Source of the DNA: a virus
Virus record (IMG/VR): IMGVR_UViG_3300028400_000004
Span: 19,754 to 83,753 of that record
DNA: 64,000 nt
Reading direction: 5' to 3' (one strand)
The notes under the pieces are model-generated. The model had not been told where the DNA came from and searched no databases. It saw nothing but the letters and a program-made list of their open reading frames with translations. Positions 9,343 to 19,100 of this stretch are shown here, piece after piece (the first letter of the stretch is position 1; every line of letters starts with the position of its first letter). The position numbers and the translations under genes are program-made.

Positions 9343-9692
9343 TGGCAACAATAAACTGGCCTAGTAGTTTACCTAGTCCTTTACTGGAAGGATACAAAAA
9401 AGATATTGTGGAGTCTGTATTAAGACAAAACCCCGATAGCGGTCCACCAATAGCAAGACGAAGATTTACTTCTAGCGGGGAAACTATTGTATTCAAAATT
9501 TTAGTAGATGATGTACAGTTGAATACATTAGAAAATTTTTATTACAATACAACGAATTACGGTGTTGAACTGTTTAATTTTACAGACCCATTAACGAACA
9601 CAAATAAAGAGTGCCAATTTATGGCGCCACCATCTTATGAAGTAGTCAGTCAAAATCAAATAAAAGCGACCATACAGGTAAGAGCACGATGA
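9342..9692 (+). CDS. tail-tip region protein, distal-tail-like
   Basis: This 116-residue protein starts with MATINWPSSLPSPLLEGY, a beginning seen in small minor tail proteins that follow the tape measure in many Gram-negative siphophages. The rest is beta-rich (FKILVDDVQLNTLENFYY), comparable to lambda gpM-like proteins. It overlaps the tape measure stop by one base and the next gene by four. The exact structural place (hub or distal tail) is inferred. Confidence 0.65.
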   Translation: MATINWPSSLPSPLLEGYKKDIVESVLRQNPDSGPPIARRRFTSSGETIVFKILVDDVQLNTLENFYYNTTNYGVELFNFTDPLTNTNKECQFMAPPSYEVVSQNQIKATIQVRAR

Positions 9693-10186
9693 CTAGGGTT
9701 ATAGACTCTAATAGACTTGCAGATTTATTATCTAGTACGCCTGATGATATTATATTGCAAACCGTTACATATAGCGATACTAATGGCAACTTATACAGAT
9801 TCGTAAGTAATCTAGAAGATATTACGGTAGGAGCAGACACCTATAAAGCATTACCATTTCAAATTACGTTACCAAAAGAAAGTTATAATAATTATGTAAA
9901 CAAAGCATCATTATCTTTTGATAATATATCTCAAGATTTGACTACTTATTTACGGCAAAACGCTAGGGGAGCTTCTATAGATTTAGGATTAGTGGCAAAA
10001 GATACCAATGGTAACTTTTCATTTATATATGGTCCCGTAAGATTTGATGTATTAAGTGTTTCATATAGGTTGGGATTACTGGCGATTGAATTAGGCTTTA
10101 GAACTATTAACATAAACTCTGCATTTATTCGCCATAAATTAGATACTACTATTGCACCCGGTATATGGCTAGATAACAAACTATGA
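9689..10186 (+). CDS. tail protein of the DUF1833-like / hub family
   Basis: This 165-residue beta-rich protein lies between the gpM-like gene and the NlpC/P60 peptidase, exactly where DUF1833-type or lambda gpL-like hub proteins occur. The segment ITLPKESYNNYVNKASLSFDN, describing strand-turn-strand units, and the C-terminal strand LLAIELGFRT resemble that family. Start and stop overlap both neighbours by four bases. Confidence 0.65.
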   Translation: MTRVIDSNRLADLLSSTPDDIILQTVTYSDTNGNLYRFVSNLEDITVGADTYKALPFQITLPKESYNNYVNKASLSFDNISQDLTTYLRQNARGASIDLGLVAKDTNGNFSFIYGPVRFDVLSVSYRLGLLAIELGFRTININSAFIRHKLDTTIAPGIWLDNKL

Positions 10187-10539
10187 TGACAAAAGAAGAA
10201 TGGCTACAACAAGCATTATATACACCATATATCCATAACAAAGAACAATTAAGGATAGGCTTTGACTGCTTTGGATTAATAAAAAATTATTACAAGAATG
10301 TTCTTGGAATTAAATTAAATAATGATTTATTGAAAATGAAAAATATGTTTATAAAAAAGTTTGCCCCAAAAAACAATGGAGATATACTAATACTACATGG
10401 AAAACCAACACATGCAGTATTATATTGGGGTGAAGGACTATGTTTACACATAACAAGTAGTACTATTTATCCTGTATTTGAAAGACTGACAAATCCAGAA
10501 ATAAAAAATTACAGAGCAGTATATGCGAAAAAACACTAA
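10183..10539 (+). CDS. NlpC/P60-family tail peptidase
   Basis: This 118-residue protein has the catalytic pattern of tail-tip NlpC/P60 cysteine peptidases (lambda gpK C-terminal domain type). Cys29 lies in GFDCFGLIKNYY, His77 in KPTHAVLYWG and His89 in LCLHIT. It probably cuts the peptide stems of peptidoglycan during infection or helps tail-tip assembly. It is short for the family and lacks an N-terminal JAB domain. It overlaps the J-like gene by 17 bases. Confidence 0.82.
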   Translation: MMTKEEWLQQALYTPYIHNKEQLRIGFDCFGLIKNYYKNVLGIKLNNDLLKMKNMFIKKFAPKNNGDILILHGKPTHAVLYWGEGLCLHITSSTIYPVFERLTNPEIKNYRAVYAKKH

Positions 10540-13500
10540 AGTTTTAATTTATAATAATCCACTAGAAAAGGTTACAGACACAGTCATATACTGCAAGCCT
10601 GGATTTTGTATTAATGATCTTAATATAAATAAAGATAATTATATTTTCTATGTTAATGGGAAGCCTTGTGACTTTGACTACAAATTGAAAGCTGAAGACA
10701 TTTTATCAATTTATGTATTACCTAAAGATACAAATAATACTTATGTAAGGCAAGGTATTAAATTAGCTGCTGTATTGGCCGTTGCATCTTTAACCCAAAA
10801 TTGGGTCGCCGGATGGAAAATGGCCGCATTATTATCAACCAATTTAATAGCAAATTATTTACTGCCAGATTTGCCATTAGATGAAACAACACCGGAAGAG
10901 TTACTTAGTGGAACACTAACAGAGCCAAAAGAAGGTCTTAGGATTCCAAAAATATTTGGAAATGTTCATTTCACACCGCCAATGGCTGCACGTCCTCATT
11001 TGAACCCTGGATCAGGAAATGACGCTAGTATTGTATACTGCGTAGCTTTAGGATATGGGCCACTAGACTTAGTAGGAACATCCACTAGCCTGCAGCTTAG
11101 TGGTACTAGAACGACTCCACATACTATAAACGATATACCGGATGGATCAATTACACTGGGTGGTACAGATATAAAGCAAGCTAAAGGTGTGGAAATAGAA
11201 ATAGGTGATCCAAACACTTTTTCTATCTATGATGAATTAGTATATGACCAAGTAGTCAATTTTTCATATACAAGAACGAACGGTGTTGAAGATAATTGGA
11301 CACCGGATAATGTAGAGCATATACAAACTATGGGGGTAGCTGGTAAAAATATCACTATAAATATACACTTTCCTAGTGGATTATACACAAAAGGCGGAGA
11401 TAATAAAGTAAATAAGCGGTTCCAAGATATAGTTGAGTTTCAAATTCAATATAAAAAATCAACAGACACTACTTGGACTTCATTTAACTTACCCTCTAAA
11501 TTTTTAGATTATAGTTATCCAGACTCAACAAAAGGATGGATATATGGAGGAAAAACAAAACCATTTTGGGTTAAAATAAATTTAGAATTACCTACAGAAG
11601 ATATTTATGACATAAAATTAGTAAGAATAAGAACTCACACAGGAGATAGTGAAGTAGTACGCGCTACATTCGTATGGGAAACCTTGGTAATAACTAAGTC
11701 CGGACAACCAATAAAACAATTATATTCCCCTAAAGTTGATAGTGGTGAAGAACCAATATGGATGGCTATCAAAGTAAAAGGAAAAGATAGAATAAAATCA
11801 GCTTATGATCTAAAGGTTAATCTAGGCGGTTACTGCTTTAATGGAGCAACAAAAGTAAGAACCCAATCTCCTGCCTTAGCAGCTTTAGAAATATTAACAA
11901 CGTCTGTCAATAAGAATAGAGTTGACCCTTCAAAAATAGACATAAATAGTTTTACTTCCTGGGATAGTTGGTGCTCGTCAGTAGGATATACATTTAATAC
12001 TGCATATTATAAAGACGAAACACTAAAGTCTGTATTGGATGACGCCAGCCGTGCTGGATTAGGGCGGGTAATCATTACTGACCAAGGATTCAGGGCTGTA
12101 TATGATGCGGGTGCTGCAAATGCTACGCCAACCCAAATATTCACACCTCGTAATTCTTGGAACTTTTCTGCTACACAATCAGCAGATAAAATTCCTGATG
12201 CCGTAAAATTAATGTATCTAAATGAGGATACTGCAACCCAAGATTCTGTCATTGTTTATAATACTGGATATGACGAGAGTACAGCTTTTGATATAACCGA
12301 TTATAGTTTTAGAGGTATTACTACCCATGATCATGCCGCTAGTATTGCTTCATTTTTATTAAATACCGCCAATTTACGACCTACTACATATAAATTTATA
12401 ACCACAATTGAAGCGTTACGCAGTATTGTTGGTGACAAAGTTAAATTACAACATGATAGCATTGCAGTAGGATATGGATCGGGTCGTGTAATAGAAACAA
12501 CCACATCAGCAGGAAATATTACTGCTGTTAGACTGGATGAACGCATTGTATTAGGGGGCGCCACTTCTGGAGACAATTCTATTCTATTTAGAGCTAGTGA
12601 CGGCGTAGTTTATATTTCCCAAATACAAGAATTTAATGTAGAAACAGATACTTTTACATTATCTAATCCTATAAGTGATACTGTTAACTTATTAGATGCT
12701 ATAGCTACTGTAGGAAAAACATCGCAAGAAACTATAGATTTAGTTATAAGCGATATTGAATATTCTAACGACTTTTCAGCTACAATTACTGGATTTGATG
12801 CTGCACCTGAAGTACATAATCATACAGGCAGAATACCACCTTATACACCGCCAGCATATTTACCTCCAAATATAGAACAACTAACTCCACCAACGCCAAG
12901 TATTGTTAGTGCCTTTGCTTCAATAGAAGATAGTGACGTATTGCCGGATGGAACACCTTTAGCAGAGCTAAAAGCATTATTCAAGTCAGCAGACAATTCT
13001 GTACCTGTTGAAAAAATAGAAGTACAGGTTTGGGCAGATTCTTCTGTAGATAGCCAAGCACAACCTATTACTTATGTAATTGATCCATGGGAAGGTTTAA
13101 GTGTAAAAGTAAACTTCGATGATAATATTTATTTAAGGGCTAGAAGCGTAAGTCCGTACGGTAAAACTTCTGATTGGACGGATTTACAAACAATTACCCC
13201 TACATGGACATGGCCGCCAGGTGCTGTTACTAATTTACAAATTGAAAATTTTGATGACAAAATAAAACTATCATGGGATAAGCACGAAAGACCTTCTGTA
13301 AAAGAATATGAAATAAGACGTGGAACATCTTGGTCAACTGCTACAGTTTTAGGCAGAACTACAGATACATTTTTTATTGATTATGCACAAGGTGTAGGAA
13401 ATACTACTTATTTGGTCGCACCTATTGATAGTACAACGAATGAAGTCGGTGCGGTTGCTTCCGCTATTTTAACTGTTACTAATCCTATTGTGTCTGGATT

Positions 13501-16500
13501 AACAGCTACAATAATACAAAATAGGGTTAAATTATCATGGGGAACTTCACCCGGCACATGGCCTATTGATAGACACGAAATAGTTATAGATGGAGATGAA
13601 GCGAACAAAATAAAAATAAATGGCAATAATAATGCCTATTGGCTAAATGACTTATCATTAGGAACACATACTGTTATTGTTAGGGTTGTATCCATTGTTG
13701 GCGCATCCCATGAGCAATCAACAACTTTTGACATTATAGACCGGCCTGTAGGTACAGTAGATGATAGTGGTGTCTTTGTTAGAAATTGGGAAACAGATGC
13801 ACAAATAAATGAATTACAAAGTACTACTTATACCTTATTAGCAAAAAGCAATTTAGGTCGTAATGGCGGTAATTGTTTAGATATTACTCCAGATAGTTCA
13901 GGCAAACATTCACATTATACATCCACATGGGCAACTTCTTTATTACCTGATAAAGTACAAACTGCGTTATTAGCAAAACGAGTAAGGTTTCAATCTTACA
14001 TAAAATCAAAAGATGGAACAACCCCTCCGAGTGCTGGAAATATTATTTACTGGGATGCTAATTTTAATGATGACATAATGACAACGGGGAATCAAGAACA
14101 TAGTGGTAATGGTTACCCATTTTTTAGTGAAATTATTTATGATGCCACCGATCCAGATAATTATATTGTTAGACCCGGAGATGTTTTAAGAGTACAAGCA
14201 GAATTAAAGGTTGACAGTGTTGCTCAAGCTGCTGGAGTGAATTCTCGTCTATTTGTATATATTGTAGGGAAAAATAAAAATGATAATACAACACTATGGT
14301 TAGATTCAGTAAGCATTTCTTCCAATTCTACTACTTATCAATTATTAGATACAGAATTTGTAATAGCTAATGATGTAGCGATAAATGATTATACAATATA
14401 TAAAGTAGGTATAGATGTTTATCACTTTCCTTCATCAATAACTGATGGAATAGCCTATGCTAGAAACATAAAAGCCACAATACATGGAAAAGCATTTTCA
14501 ATATCAACACAAAATTCAGTTATAACAGACGATTGGATTAATATAGGTGCTATAGTTAAAATTCCTTCATATGCAACAAATATCCGATATGGTGTAGCTC
14601 CTTCGCATGATCGCGCAGATGGAAATGGATGTTTATTGGATGACTTTTCCATATTCCCAGTACCTGACAAAATAGATTCAAATAATATTGAACAATGGAT
14701 TTCAAAGGCTGCAATTGGCGATGCGTACATTAATAGTTTAATTGCAGATAAGATTAAAAGCGGAACAATATCATCAGAAGTTATTTATGTAGGCGATCAA
14801 TCTATACAAATAGATGGGGCAAATAATTGGATTTTAATAAAAGACAAACAGGGGACTCCTAAAAGCAGGGTAGTATTAGGTAAAACGGGACCTAATGCTA
14901 CCGATTATGGTATTACAATATATGATGAAAATGGTAATGTATTATTAGGAACAAACAGATCTTTTGATAGTAGTTTAGTTGATGCTTTAAGTACGCAAAA
15001 TGCACCGAAAGAAGCCGGAGCCACCGCTACTGACCCAGCAAACATGGTCCGCAACGGCTCTCTGATAGCAGACAATGACAACTTCTCGACTTGGGGCTAT
15101 GATTCTGACGACGGCGATCAGACGAAAGGCTGCGTGTACCAGGTCGGGAAATACTGGAAATATTCGGATCAGTACATCCCCGTTGATCTCAACAAGGCTT
15201 ATGAGCTTTCTGCCAGCTTCCGCACCTTGCTTCCTAACACAACGCTGTATGCGGGTTTTTCGTGCTACGACAAGAACAAGAAAAACATTTTGTTCCGGCA
15301 TTGTTGGCGTTACGCCGGGCGCGACACGACCCTATATGCAGCCGCGAATGTAGGCGACACGGCGGTTCAGATTGTGCCGCCGCCTACCGCGTGGGACGCG
15401 CCTGGAAATTCATACATTGTTTTCGCAGTACAACCCGACTATTCGGACCTGCCAAATTTCAACGACTACAAGATCACAAACATAGACACGTCCACGGAAG
15501 CAAGCGGGTATTGGATCATCACGTTGGATACCGCGCTGACCGACAGCTACGCGGCCGGGACCAGTGTCGGCAACGTGCGCGGCGGCAATACATGGCAGTA
15601 TGCTCTACTTGCGAATCAAGTCGTCGGCACTTCATGGGTCCGTAAGCAGGCCAAAATAGCAGGCGTCAATGATCCTACCTCGCCGGCAGGATATACGCAG
15701 TTTCGCCGTGGGACAGCGTACATCAAGTTCATGGTGTACACGAATGTAAACCAAACCGACACAACGAAAGTCGATGACGTGCTGCTCTTACCCTTGCCAG
15801 ACGAGCAAAATCTGGATGCGCTGAATCTGTCAAACGCGCCGCGCGAGGCCGGAGCAGACAACACCGGCAACCGCATCTACGGCACCGGCGGACTGCTGCC
15901 GAATTGGAATCTTGACATCATCGATGGCGAAGGCAAGCCCGCTGGTATTCAGCCTGTTGAAGGCGTCTCGGACCGAAACGGCATCGCCGCGACGGCGGAC
16001 GGGCTGAAGATTCAGCACCCGTCGGATTGGAATGTTGCTTATGGCTTCCCGGCAATACCGATTGATGACAAGCAGCGATACCGCGTTGTCATCACGCACC
16101 GGAGCGGGCAGTCCACGACGACGGGGCTGTATTTGAGGTTCAACGAGCTCAACACGGCGTTGCCGCAGGGGCAGACTCACGTAACCGCCCGCACGAGCTT
16201 CAAAGACCTACTCGCCAATGGCCCGATGCCCGGCCCCGCCTGGGTCACAGATGAGTATAACTACACCCCAACACTGGGGACGAAATTCGCTTCGTTCTCA
16301 ATGTATCACTGGGGCAACGCCGTCTCGTTTGAGTACGAAATCGATCGCGTGCAAATCATCCCGATAGCAAAGACGGCAAGTGACATTGACTACAGCGATG
16401 GCACGAACGTTGATTCGTTGAAACCGAAAGAGCCGAACGCGGATACGACAAAAGGCGCCATCGAATCCGTAGTCACCATCAACGACCAGGGGGCGATCCA

Positions 16501-17374
16501 AAATGCTTCATGGGACACCGGAACGAAGAAAATCAAGATCGACTTCGCTAATCAGCGGATTGCTATTGGCGATGATGTTTACAGAAGTAGTATTCCTCAC
16601 GTCCTGCAAGAATACAACGGTGGTCAACCAAGGTTTGAAGTTTCAAATGGAGATCAATCTTACATAAGATTCGATTCAATTAATAATTTATTAGAAATAG
16701 GTCCAGAAATAAAAACAAAAGGACTATATGGGTATTTTAATAAAAATCCTGTATATAGATCGTTATTAATAGACACAATAGCTTCCTATGTAATTTCATC
16801 TATTACCAAAGACTACGGTAAAGGTGGACTAATAATCAATCCTTATGGATTCTTATATAGGTTTATGCCTTTCAATAAAAATGGAGATTTTTCTACATAC
16901 AATATCAGGCGCTATTATTTTACTATAGATACGGATTCAAACATTAATTACAATTTAAATTTTTATTTTGGAAGGAACACAGATGATAGCAGTTACGTTT
17001 TTCCAACAAATCCTTATATAGATATAAAAATAAGTTTAAGTTATAATAATATATCTATAAGTTTTTTTACTGAAAACGGGGAAACTATAAGAAGTACATC
17101 TACATCCTTTGGTAGTGGTAATGATAATATTGAAATAGTTATATATTCTTACTTATCAACATCAGGATTAATAACAGAATACACAACTACCGTCGATATA
17201 TATGCTTACGGATTGAAAATCTTTGGAGGAAGTATTGCAACCTCGTATAGTCCACTACTTCCAGAATTTTTTATGATAAAAAGTACAGATTCAACTTATA
17301 ACATAATTTTATATGAGTTTAATTACACAGAATACTATAAAGATATGCCTACTGATTACATAGTATTGATATAA
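10523..17374 (+). CDS. J-like central tail fibre / host-specificity protein with GC-rich graft
   Basis: The 2283-residue protein begins with a ubiquitin-like region and a hydrophobic segment (about residues 75-120) like lambda gpI/gpJ fusions. It continues with the hub domains and at least two fibronectin-III-like modules around residues 900-1080 (WPPGAVTNLQIENFDDKIKLSWD, cut here at its key pattern P-x-A-V-T-N-L with LSW). Carbohydrate-binding-module-like jelly rolls follow, and then an AT-rich C-terminal tip. Residues about 1493-2025 are encoded by a GC-rich segment unlike the rest (separate entry). The protein should contact the host receptor, so the distal half is expected to vary. Confidence 0.88.
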   Translation: MRKNTKVLIYNNPLEKVTDTVIYCKPGFCINDLNINKDNYIFYVNGKPCDFDYKLKAEDILSIYVLPKDTNNTYVRQGIKLAAVLAVASLTQNWVAGWKMAALLSTNLIANYLLPDLPLDETTPEELLSGTLTEPKEGLRIPKIFGNVHFTPPMAARPHLNPGSGNDASIVYCVALGYGPLDLVGTSTSLQLSGTRTTPHTINDIPDGSITLGGTDIKQAKGVEIEIGDPNTFSIYDELVYDQVVNFSYTRTNGVEDNWTPDNVEHIQTMGVAGKNITINIHFPSGLYTKGGDNKVNKRFQDIVEFQIQYKKSTDTTWTSFNLPSKFLDYSYPDSTKGWIYGGKTKPFWVKINLELPTEDIYDIKLVRIRTHTGDSEVVRATFVWETLVITKSGQPIKQLYSPKVDSGEEPIWMAIKVKGKDRIKSAYDLKVNLGGYCFNGATKVRTQSPALAALEILTTSVNKNRVDPSKIDINSFTSWDSWCSSVGYTFNTAYYKDETLKSVLDDASRAGLGRVIITDQGFRAVYDAGAANATPTQIFTPRNSWNFSATQSADKIPDAVKLMYLNEDTATQDSVIVYNTGYDESTAFDITDYSFRGITTHDHAASIASFLLNTANLRPTTYKFITTIEALRSIVGDKVKLQHDSIAVGYGSGRVIETTTSAGNITAVRLDERIVLGGATSGDNSILFRASDGVVYISQIQEFNVETDTFTLSNPISDTVNLLDAIATVGKTSQETIDLVISDIEYSNDFSATITGFDAAPEVHNHTGRIPPYTPPAYLPPNIEQLTPPTPSIVSAFASIEDSDVLPDGTPLAELKALFKSADNSVPVEKIEVQVWADSSVDSQAQPITYVIDPWEGLSVKVNFDDNIYLRARSVSPYGKTSDWTDLQTITPTWTWPPGAVTNLQIENFDDKIKLSWDKHERPSVKEYEIRRGTSWSTATVLGRTTDTFFIDYAQGVGNTTYLVAPIDSTTNEVGAVASAILTVTNPIVSGLTATIIQNRVKLSWGTSPGTWPIDRHEIVIDGDEANKIKINGNNNAYWLNDLSLGTHTVIVRVVSIVGASHEQSTTFDIIDRPVGTVDDSGVFVRNWETDAQINELQSTTYTLLAKSNLGRNGGNCLDITPDSSGKHSHYTSTWATSLLPDKVQTALLAKRVRFQSYIKSKDGTTPPSAGNIIYWDANFNDDIMTTGNQEHSGNGYPFFSEIIYDATDPDNYIVRPGDVLRVQAELKVDSVAQAAGVNSRLFVYIVGKNKNDNTTLWLDSVSISSNSTTYQLLDTEFVIANDVAINDYTIYKVGIDVYHFPSSITDGIAYARNIKATIHGKAFSISTQNSVITDDWINIGAIVKIPSYATNIRYGVAPSHDRADGNGCLLDDFSIFPVPDKIDSNNIEQWISKAAIGDAYINSLIADKIKSGTISSEVIYVGDQSIQIDGANNWILIKDKQGTPKSRVVLGKTGPNATDYGITIYDENGNVLLGTNRSFDSSLVDALSTQNAPKEAGATATDPANMVRNGSLIADNDNFSTWGYDSDDGDQTKGCVYQVGKYWKYSDQYIPVDLNKAYELSASFRTLLPNTTLYAGFSCYDKNKKNILFRHCWRYAGRDTTLYAAANVGDTAVQIVPPPTAWDAPGNSYIVFAVQPDYSDLPNFNDYKITNIDTSTEASGYWIITLDTALTDSYAAGTSVGNVRGGNTWQYALLANQVVGTSWVRKQAKIAGVNDPTSPAGYTQFRRGTAYIKFMVYTNVNQTDTTKVDDVLLLPLPDEQNLDALNLSNAPREAGADNTGNRIYGTGGLLPNWNLDIIDGEGKPAGIQPVEGVSDRNGIAATADGLKIQHPSDWNVAYGFPAIPIDDKQRYRVVITHRSGQSTTTGLYLRFNELNTALPQGQTHVTARTSFKDLLANGPMPGPAWVTDEYNYTPTLGTKFASFSMYHWGNAVSFEYEIDRVQIIPIAKTASDIDYSDGTNVDSLKPKEPNADTTKGAIESVVTINDQGAIQNASWDTGTKKIKIDFANQRIAIGDDVYRSSIPHVLQEYNGGQPRFEVSNGDQSYIRFDSINNLLEIGPEIKTKGLYGYFNKNPVYRSLLIDTIASYVISSITKDYGKGGLIINPYGFLYRFMPFNKNGDFSTYNIRRYYFTIDTDSNINYNLNFYFGRNTDDSSYVFPTNPYIDIKISLSYNNISISFFTENGETIRSTSTSFGSGNDNIEIVIYSYLSTSGLITEYTTTVDIYAYGLKIFGGSIATSYSPLLPEFFMIKSTDSTYNIILYEFNYTEYYKDMPTDYIVLI
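14995..16600 (+). other. GC-rich horizontally acquired segment inside the fibre gene
   Basis: Within one uninterrupted reading frame, codon use switches near 15000 from AT-ending to G/C-ending codons and back near 16560-16620. The segment encodes two related modules, each starting with a similar N-A-P-[K/R]-E-A-G-A motif (15000 and 15835). Each is followed by a beta-sandwich of the carbohydrate-binding type. Several long opposite-strand and off-frame open frames exist only here, a by-product of the high GC. The boundaries are estimates from composition. Confidence 0.8.
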
Positions 17375-17404
17375 AGATAAAGTTATAACTATGAATATAT
17401 TTTA

Positions 17405-17629
17405 TCACAAAAATAAACGAATACCACAATCAGGGTAGTCAGCGCTCTCTGCCAACAACTCTATCGTAAAAAGTTCGCGTTCTTTTTTAAATCCAATTTT
17501 ATTTTTATCAAGAAAACTTCTTAATTTGTTATATGCTTCTGTAGGATCATTAGCAACTACATAAGCAACTCCATTAATATTAGATTGTCTCATTCCACGA
17601 CATTTTACTAAACATAGTTTATTGCTCAT
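17405..17629 (-). CDS. small protein, unknown function
   Basis: This 74-residue protein begins MSNKLCLVKCRGMRQSNI and shows a short alpha/beta pattern with the conserved-looking segment YVVANDPTEAYNKLRSFLD, which is common in small phage proteins in which a strand is followed by a helix. It is last in a minus-strand run converging on the fibre gene and overlaps the next gene upstream by 11 bases. No function can be assigned. Confidence 0.65.
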   Translation of the reverse strand: MSNKLCLVKCRGMRQSNINGVAYVVANDPTEAYNKLRSFLDKNKIGFKKERELFTIELLAESADYPDCGIRLFL

Positions 17630-17915
17630 TTTTCAAACCCTCTTTATACAAAGAATATTTATACCCATAACCCAGTAAAGCAAAAAATTCATCTACATTT
17701 ATTTCGTTATACCAATCCTTCCATCTGCTAATATATATCTTAGGATTTTGGTTTGTTACAATATCCATCAAATGTAATAAAACATTTTCATCTAATTTTT
17801 CATTACTGAATGAAATTAGCCTTTGTAATTCTTCTAATTGCTCACCGTTTTCATCAAAAAATAATGCGTTTCTATTAGTGAATATCCAAATACTTTGTAT
17901 TTTTACATTTTTCAT
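17619..17915 (-). CDS. small protein, unknown function
   Basis: This 98-residue acidic, helical protein starts at the ATG at 17915, which has GGAG eight bases upstream; an upstream in-frame start at 17945 lacks this. The sequence contains ENGEQLEELQRLISF and a C-terminal FFALLGYGYKYSLYKEG. No domain was recognised. It overlaps the next gene by 11 bases, so the two are probably translated together. Confidence 0.6.
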   Translation of the reverse strand: MKNVKIQSIWIFTNRNALFFDENGEQLEELQRLISFSNEKLDENVLLHLMDIVTNQNPKIYISRWKDWYNEINVDEFFALLGYGYKYSLYKEGLKNEQ

Positions 17916-17966
17916 CACAAAATCTCCATATAATTGTAAAGCCAAACAAACCCATATCGCTTATTG

Positions 17967-18329
17967 TTATGTATGGTACTGTTTTAATGTAACCTCCGCC
18001 GCAGTTAATTTTGCTTTTGCTTCTTCTAATCGACGTTCACAATGTTTAGTATAACACTTCATTCTAGCAACAAGACTCTCAACAGCCTCCTTTTCAGTAG
18101 GCCACGCAAATCGCTTTTTCGCATCATTTCTAATAAAATGCATAGGGCAGTAAGGCCCTCTAGCTACCCAATAACCTTTTTTTGTGTATTTAACAGCATA
18201 ATATTTTGTTATTTGCACAGAAACTCTATATCCAGAAACGTTCCCATACTCATCCAATGTACCAAATAAATAAGATTCGGCTCTATATAATATTTTAGCA
18301 TTTTTTGGGATGTAGTCTTTGAAAATCAT
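17967..18329 (-). CDS. phage protein, unknown function
   Basis: This 120-residue protein has a beta-rich N-terminal half (GYRVSVQITKYYAVKYTKKGYW) and a charged C-terminal helix (RRLEEAKAKLTAAEVTL). Pairing of a small beta domain with a helical tail is common in phage accessory proteins. The ribosome-binding site is weak. Upstream lies a structured RNA element (18357-18506) on the same strand, which could control this gene. Confidence 0.6.
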   Translation of the reverse strand: MIFKDYIPKNAKILYRAESYLFGTLDEYGNVSGYRVSVQITKYYAVKYTKKGYWVARGPYCPMHFIRNDAKKRFAWPTEKEAVESLVARMKCYTKHCERRLEEAKAKLTAAEVTLKQYHT

Positions 18330-18356
18330 TTTTTAGTCAAACAATTTGTAAATATA

Positions 18357-18506
18357 GGCGGCGATCCACAGACTGGTCGGTCGCTACTCCGGCTACGTAG
18401 TACAGTTGGCCGACTGTACAAGGAGCATCGAGCTTCGCCTTGCTCAAGGACTACACACCCTAGCGTGTCTGCGATTTTCCACGCCGCAGCCAGCTTCACG
18501 CCATTA
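18357..18506 (-). ncRNA. orphan structured RNA element, long copy
   Basis: This GC-rich 150-nt island in AT-rich surroundings shares both ends with the element at 58366-58447: one end matches 20 of 24 bases and the other 20 consecutive bases. On the minus strand it can fold into several hairpins: GTACAGT/ACTGTAC, GCGTG/CACGC, GAGCA/TGCTC, and a closing helix GCTGGCTG with CAGTCTGT. That helix works only with G-U pairs, which fits RNA read from the minus strand. Relative to the short copy, the centre is enlarged. Function unknown; no Rfam family could be assigned by eye. Confidence 0.55.
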
Positions 18507-18601
18507 CACTAACTATTATACAATTCAAGTTTCTATAAGTCAACCCCAGAACATGGCTCCTTAAAACAAATTAATAATACCTAAATATTACTTTTTTAAT
18601 T

Positions 18602-18913
18602 TTATATCCTGCATCCACAATGTTTACATAATTTATGCACTTTAGCACAATCATCACATAAAATATCAACGTTAGTATTCCCAAATAATAACTCTTTACC
18701 GCACGCAGCACATTCTGTTTCTGTGACGGCACTGCCTCCAGCCAGTGGTCCATAATAGCATAATACACATAAGTTTTTAGACTTTCTTATGTTCTTATCA
18801 GGATCATTTTTTAGTTTATCAGCAAACTCTATATAATTTCTAATTCTGCTTCTAGTGGTGTTAGTCCACAACTCAATATTACCTTTATTGAACTTTTTTC
18901 TAGGAACTTTCAT
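18602..18913 (-). CDS. zinc-ribbon protein, unknown function
   Basis: This 103-residue protein has an N-terminal basic helical half and a C-terminal half with four Cys pairs: CVLC, CAAC, CDDC and CKHCGC. This looks like one or two zinc ribbons, comparable to small phage HNH-like or zinc-finger proteins. No HNH signature (His-Asn-His) is visible, so nuclease activity is not claimed. A shorter overlapping frame at 18571-18768 is a shadow. Confidence 0.62.
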   Translation of the reverse strand: MKVPRKKFNKGNIELWTNTTRSRIRNYIEFADKLKNDPDKNIRKSKNLCVLCYYGPLAGGSAVTETECAACGKELLFGNTNVDILCDDCAKVHKLCKHCGCRI

Positions 18914-18936
18914 AAAAATTACCTATTATAAATATT

Positions 18937-19098
18937 TTATACAATTTCCCAAGCGCCTGTTGTTTTATAAATTAATACTGGTTCGTTAGACTTTCTTGCC
19001 CTTTTATGTCTTAACCTTTTTAGAAGTCTTTTATCATTTATTAATGCCTTTTTAGGCTTACGCATTGCACAAGATTTCTGCCAGCTTTTCTTTTTCAT
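18937..19098 (-). CDS. small basic protein
   Basis: This 53-residue open frame starts at the ATG at 19098 with AGG nine bases upstream. It fills an otherwise empty gap between two minus-strand genes. It is very basic, with Lys/Arg runs (MKKKSWQKSC, KRLLKRLRHKRARKS) and ends AWEIV. Such proteins often bind nucleic acid. The short length limits confidence. Confidence 0.5.
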   Translation of the reverse strand: MKKKSWQKSCAMRKPKKALINDKRLLKRLRHKRARKSNEPVLIYKTTGAWEIV

Positions 19099-19100
19099 AA

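Noticed and set aside
15075-16501. Several open frames on both strands inside the fibre gene
   Set aside because: They occur only in the GC-rich graft, where stop codons are rare, and lie within a convincing gene.
18357-18506. HDV-like or hammerhead ribozyme
   Set aside because: A short AATGGCG resemblance to the HDV core exists, but the order of helices does not fit and no hammerhead core is present.
18602-18913. HNH homing endonuclease
   Set aside because: Cys pairs are present, but the His-Asn-His catalytic pattern is absent.
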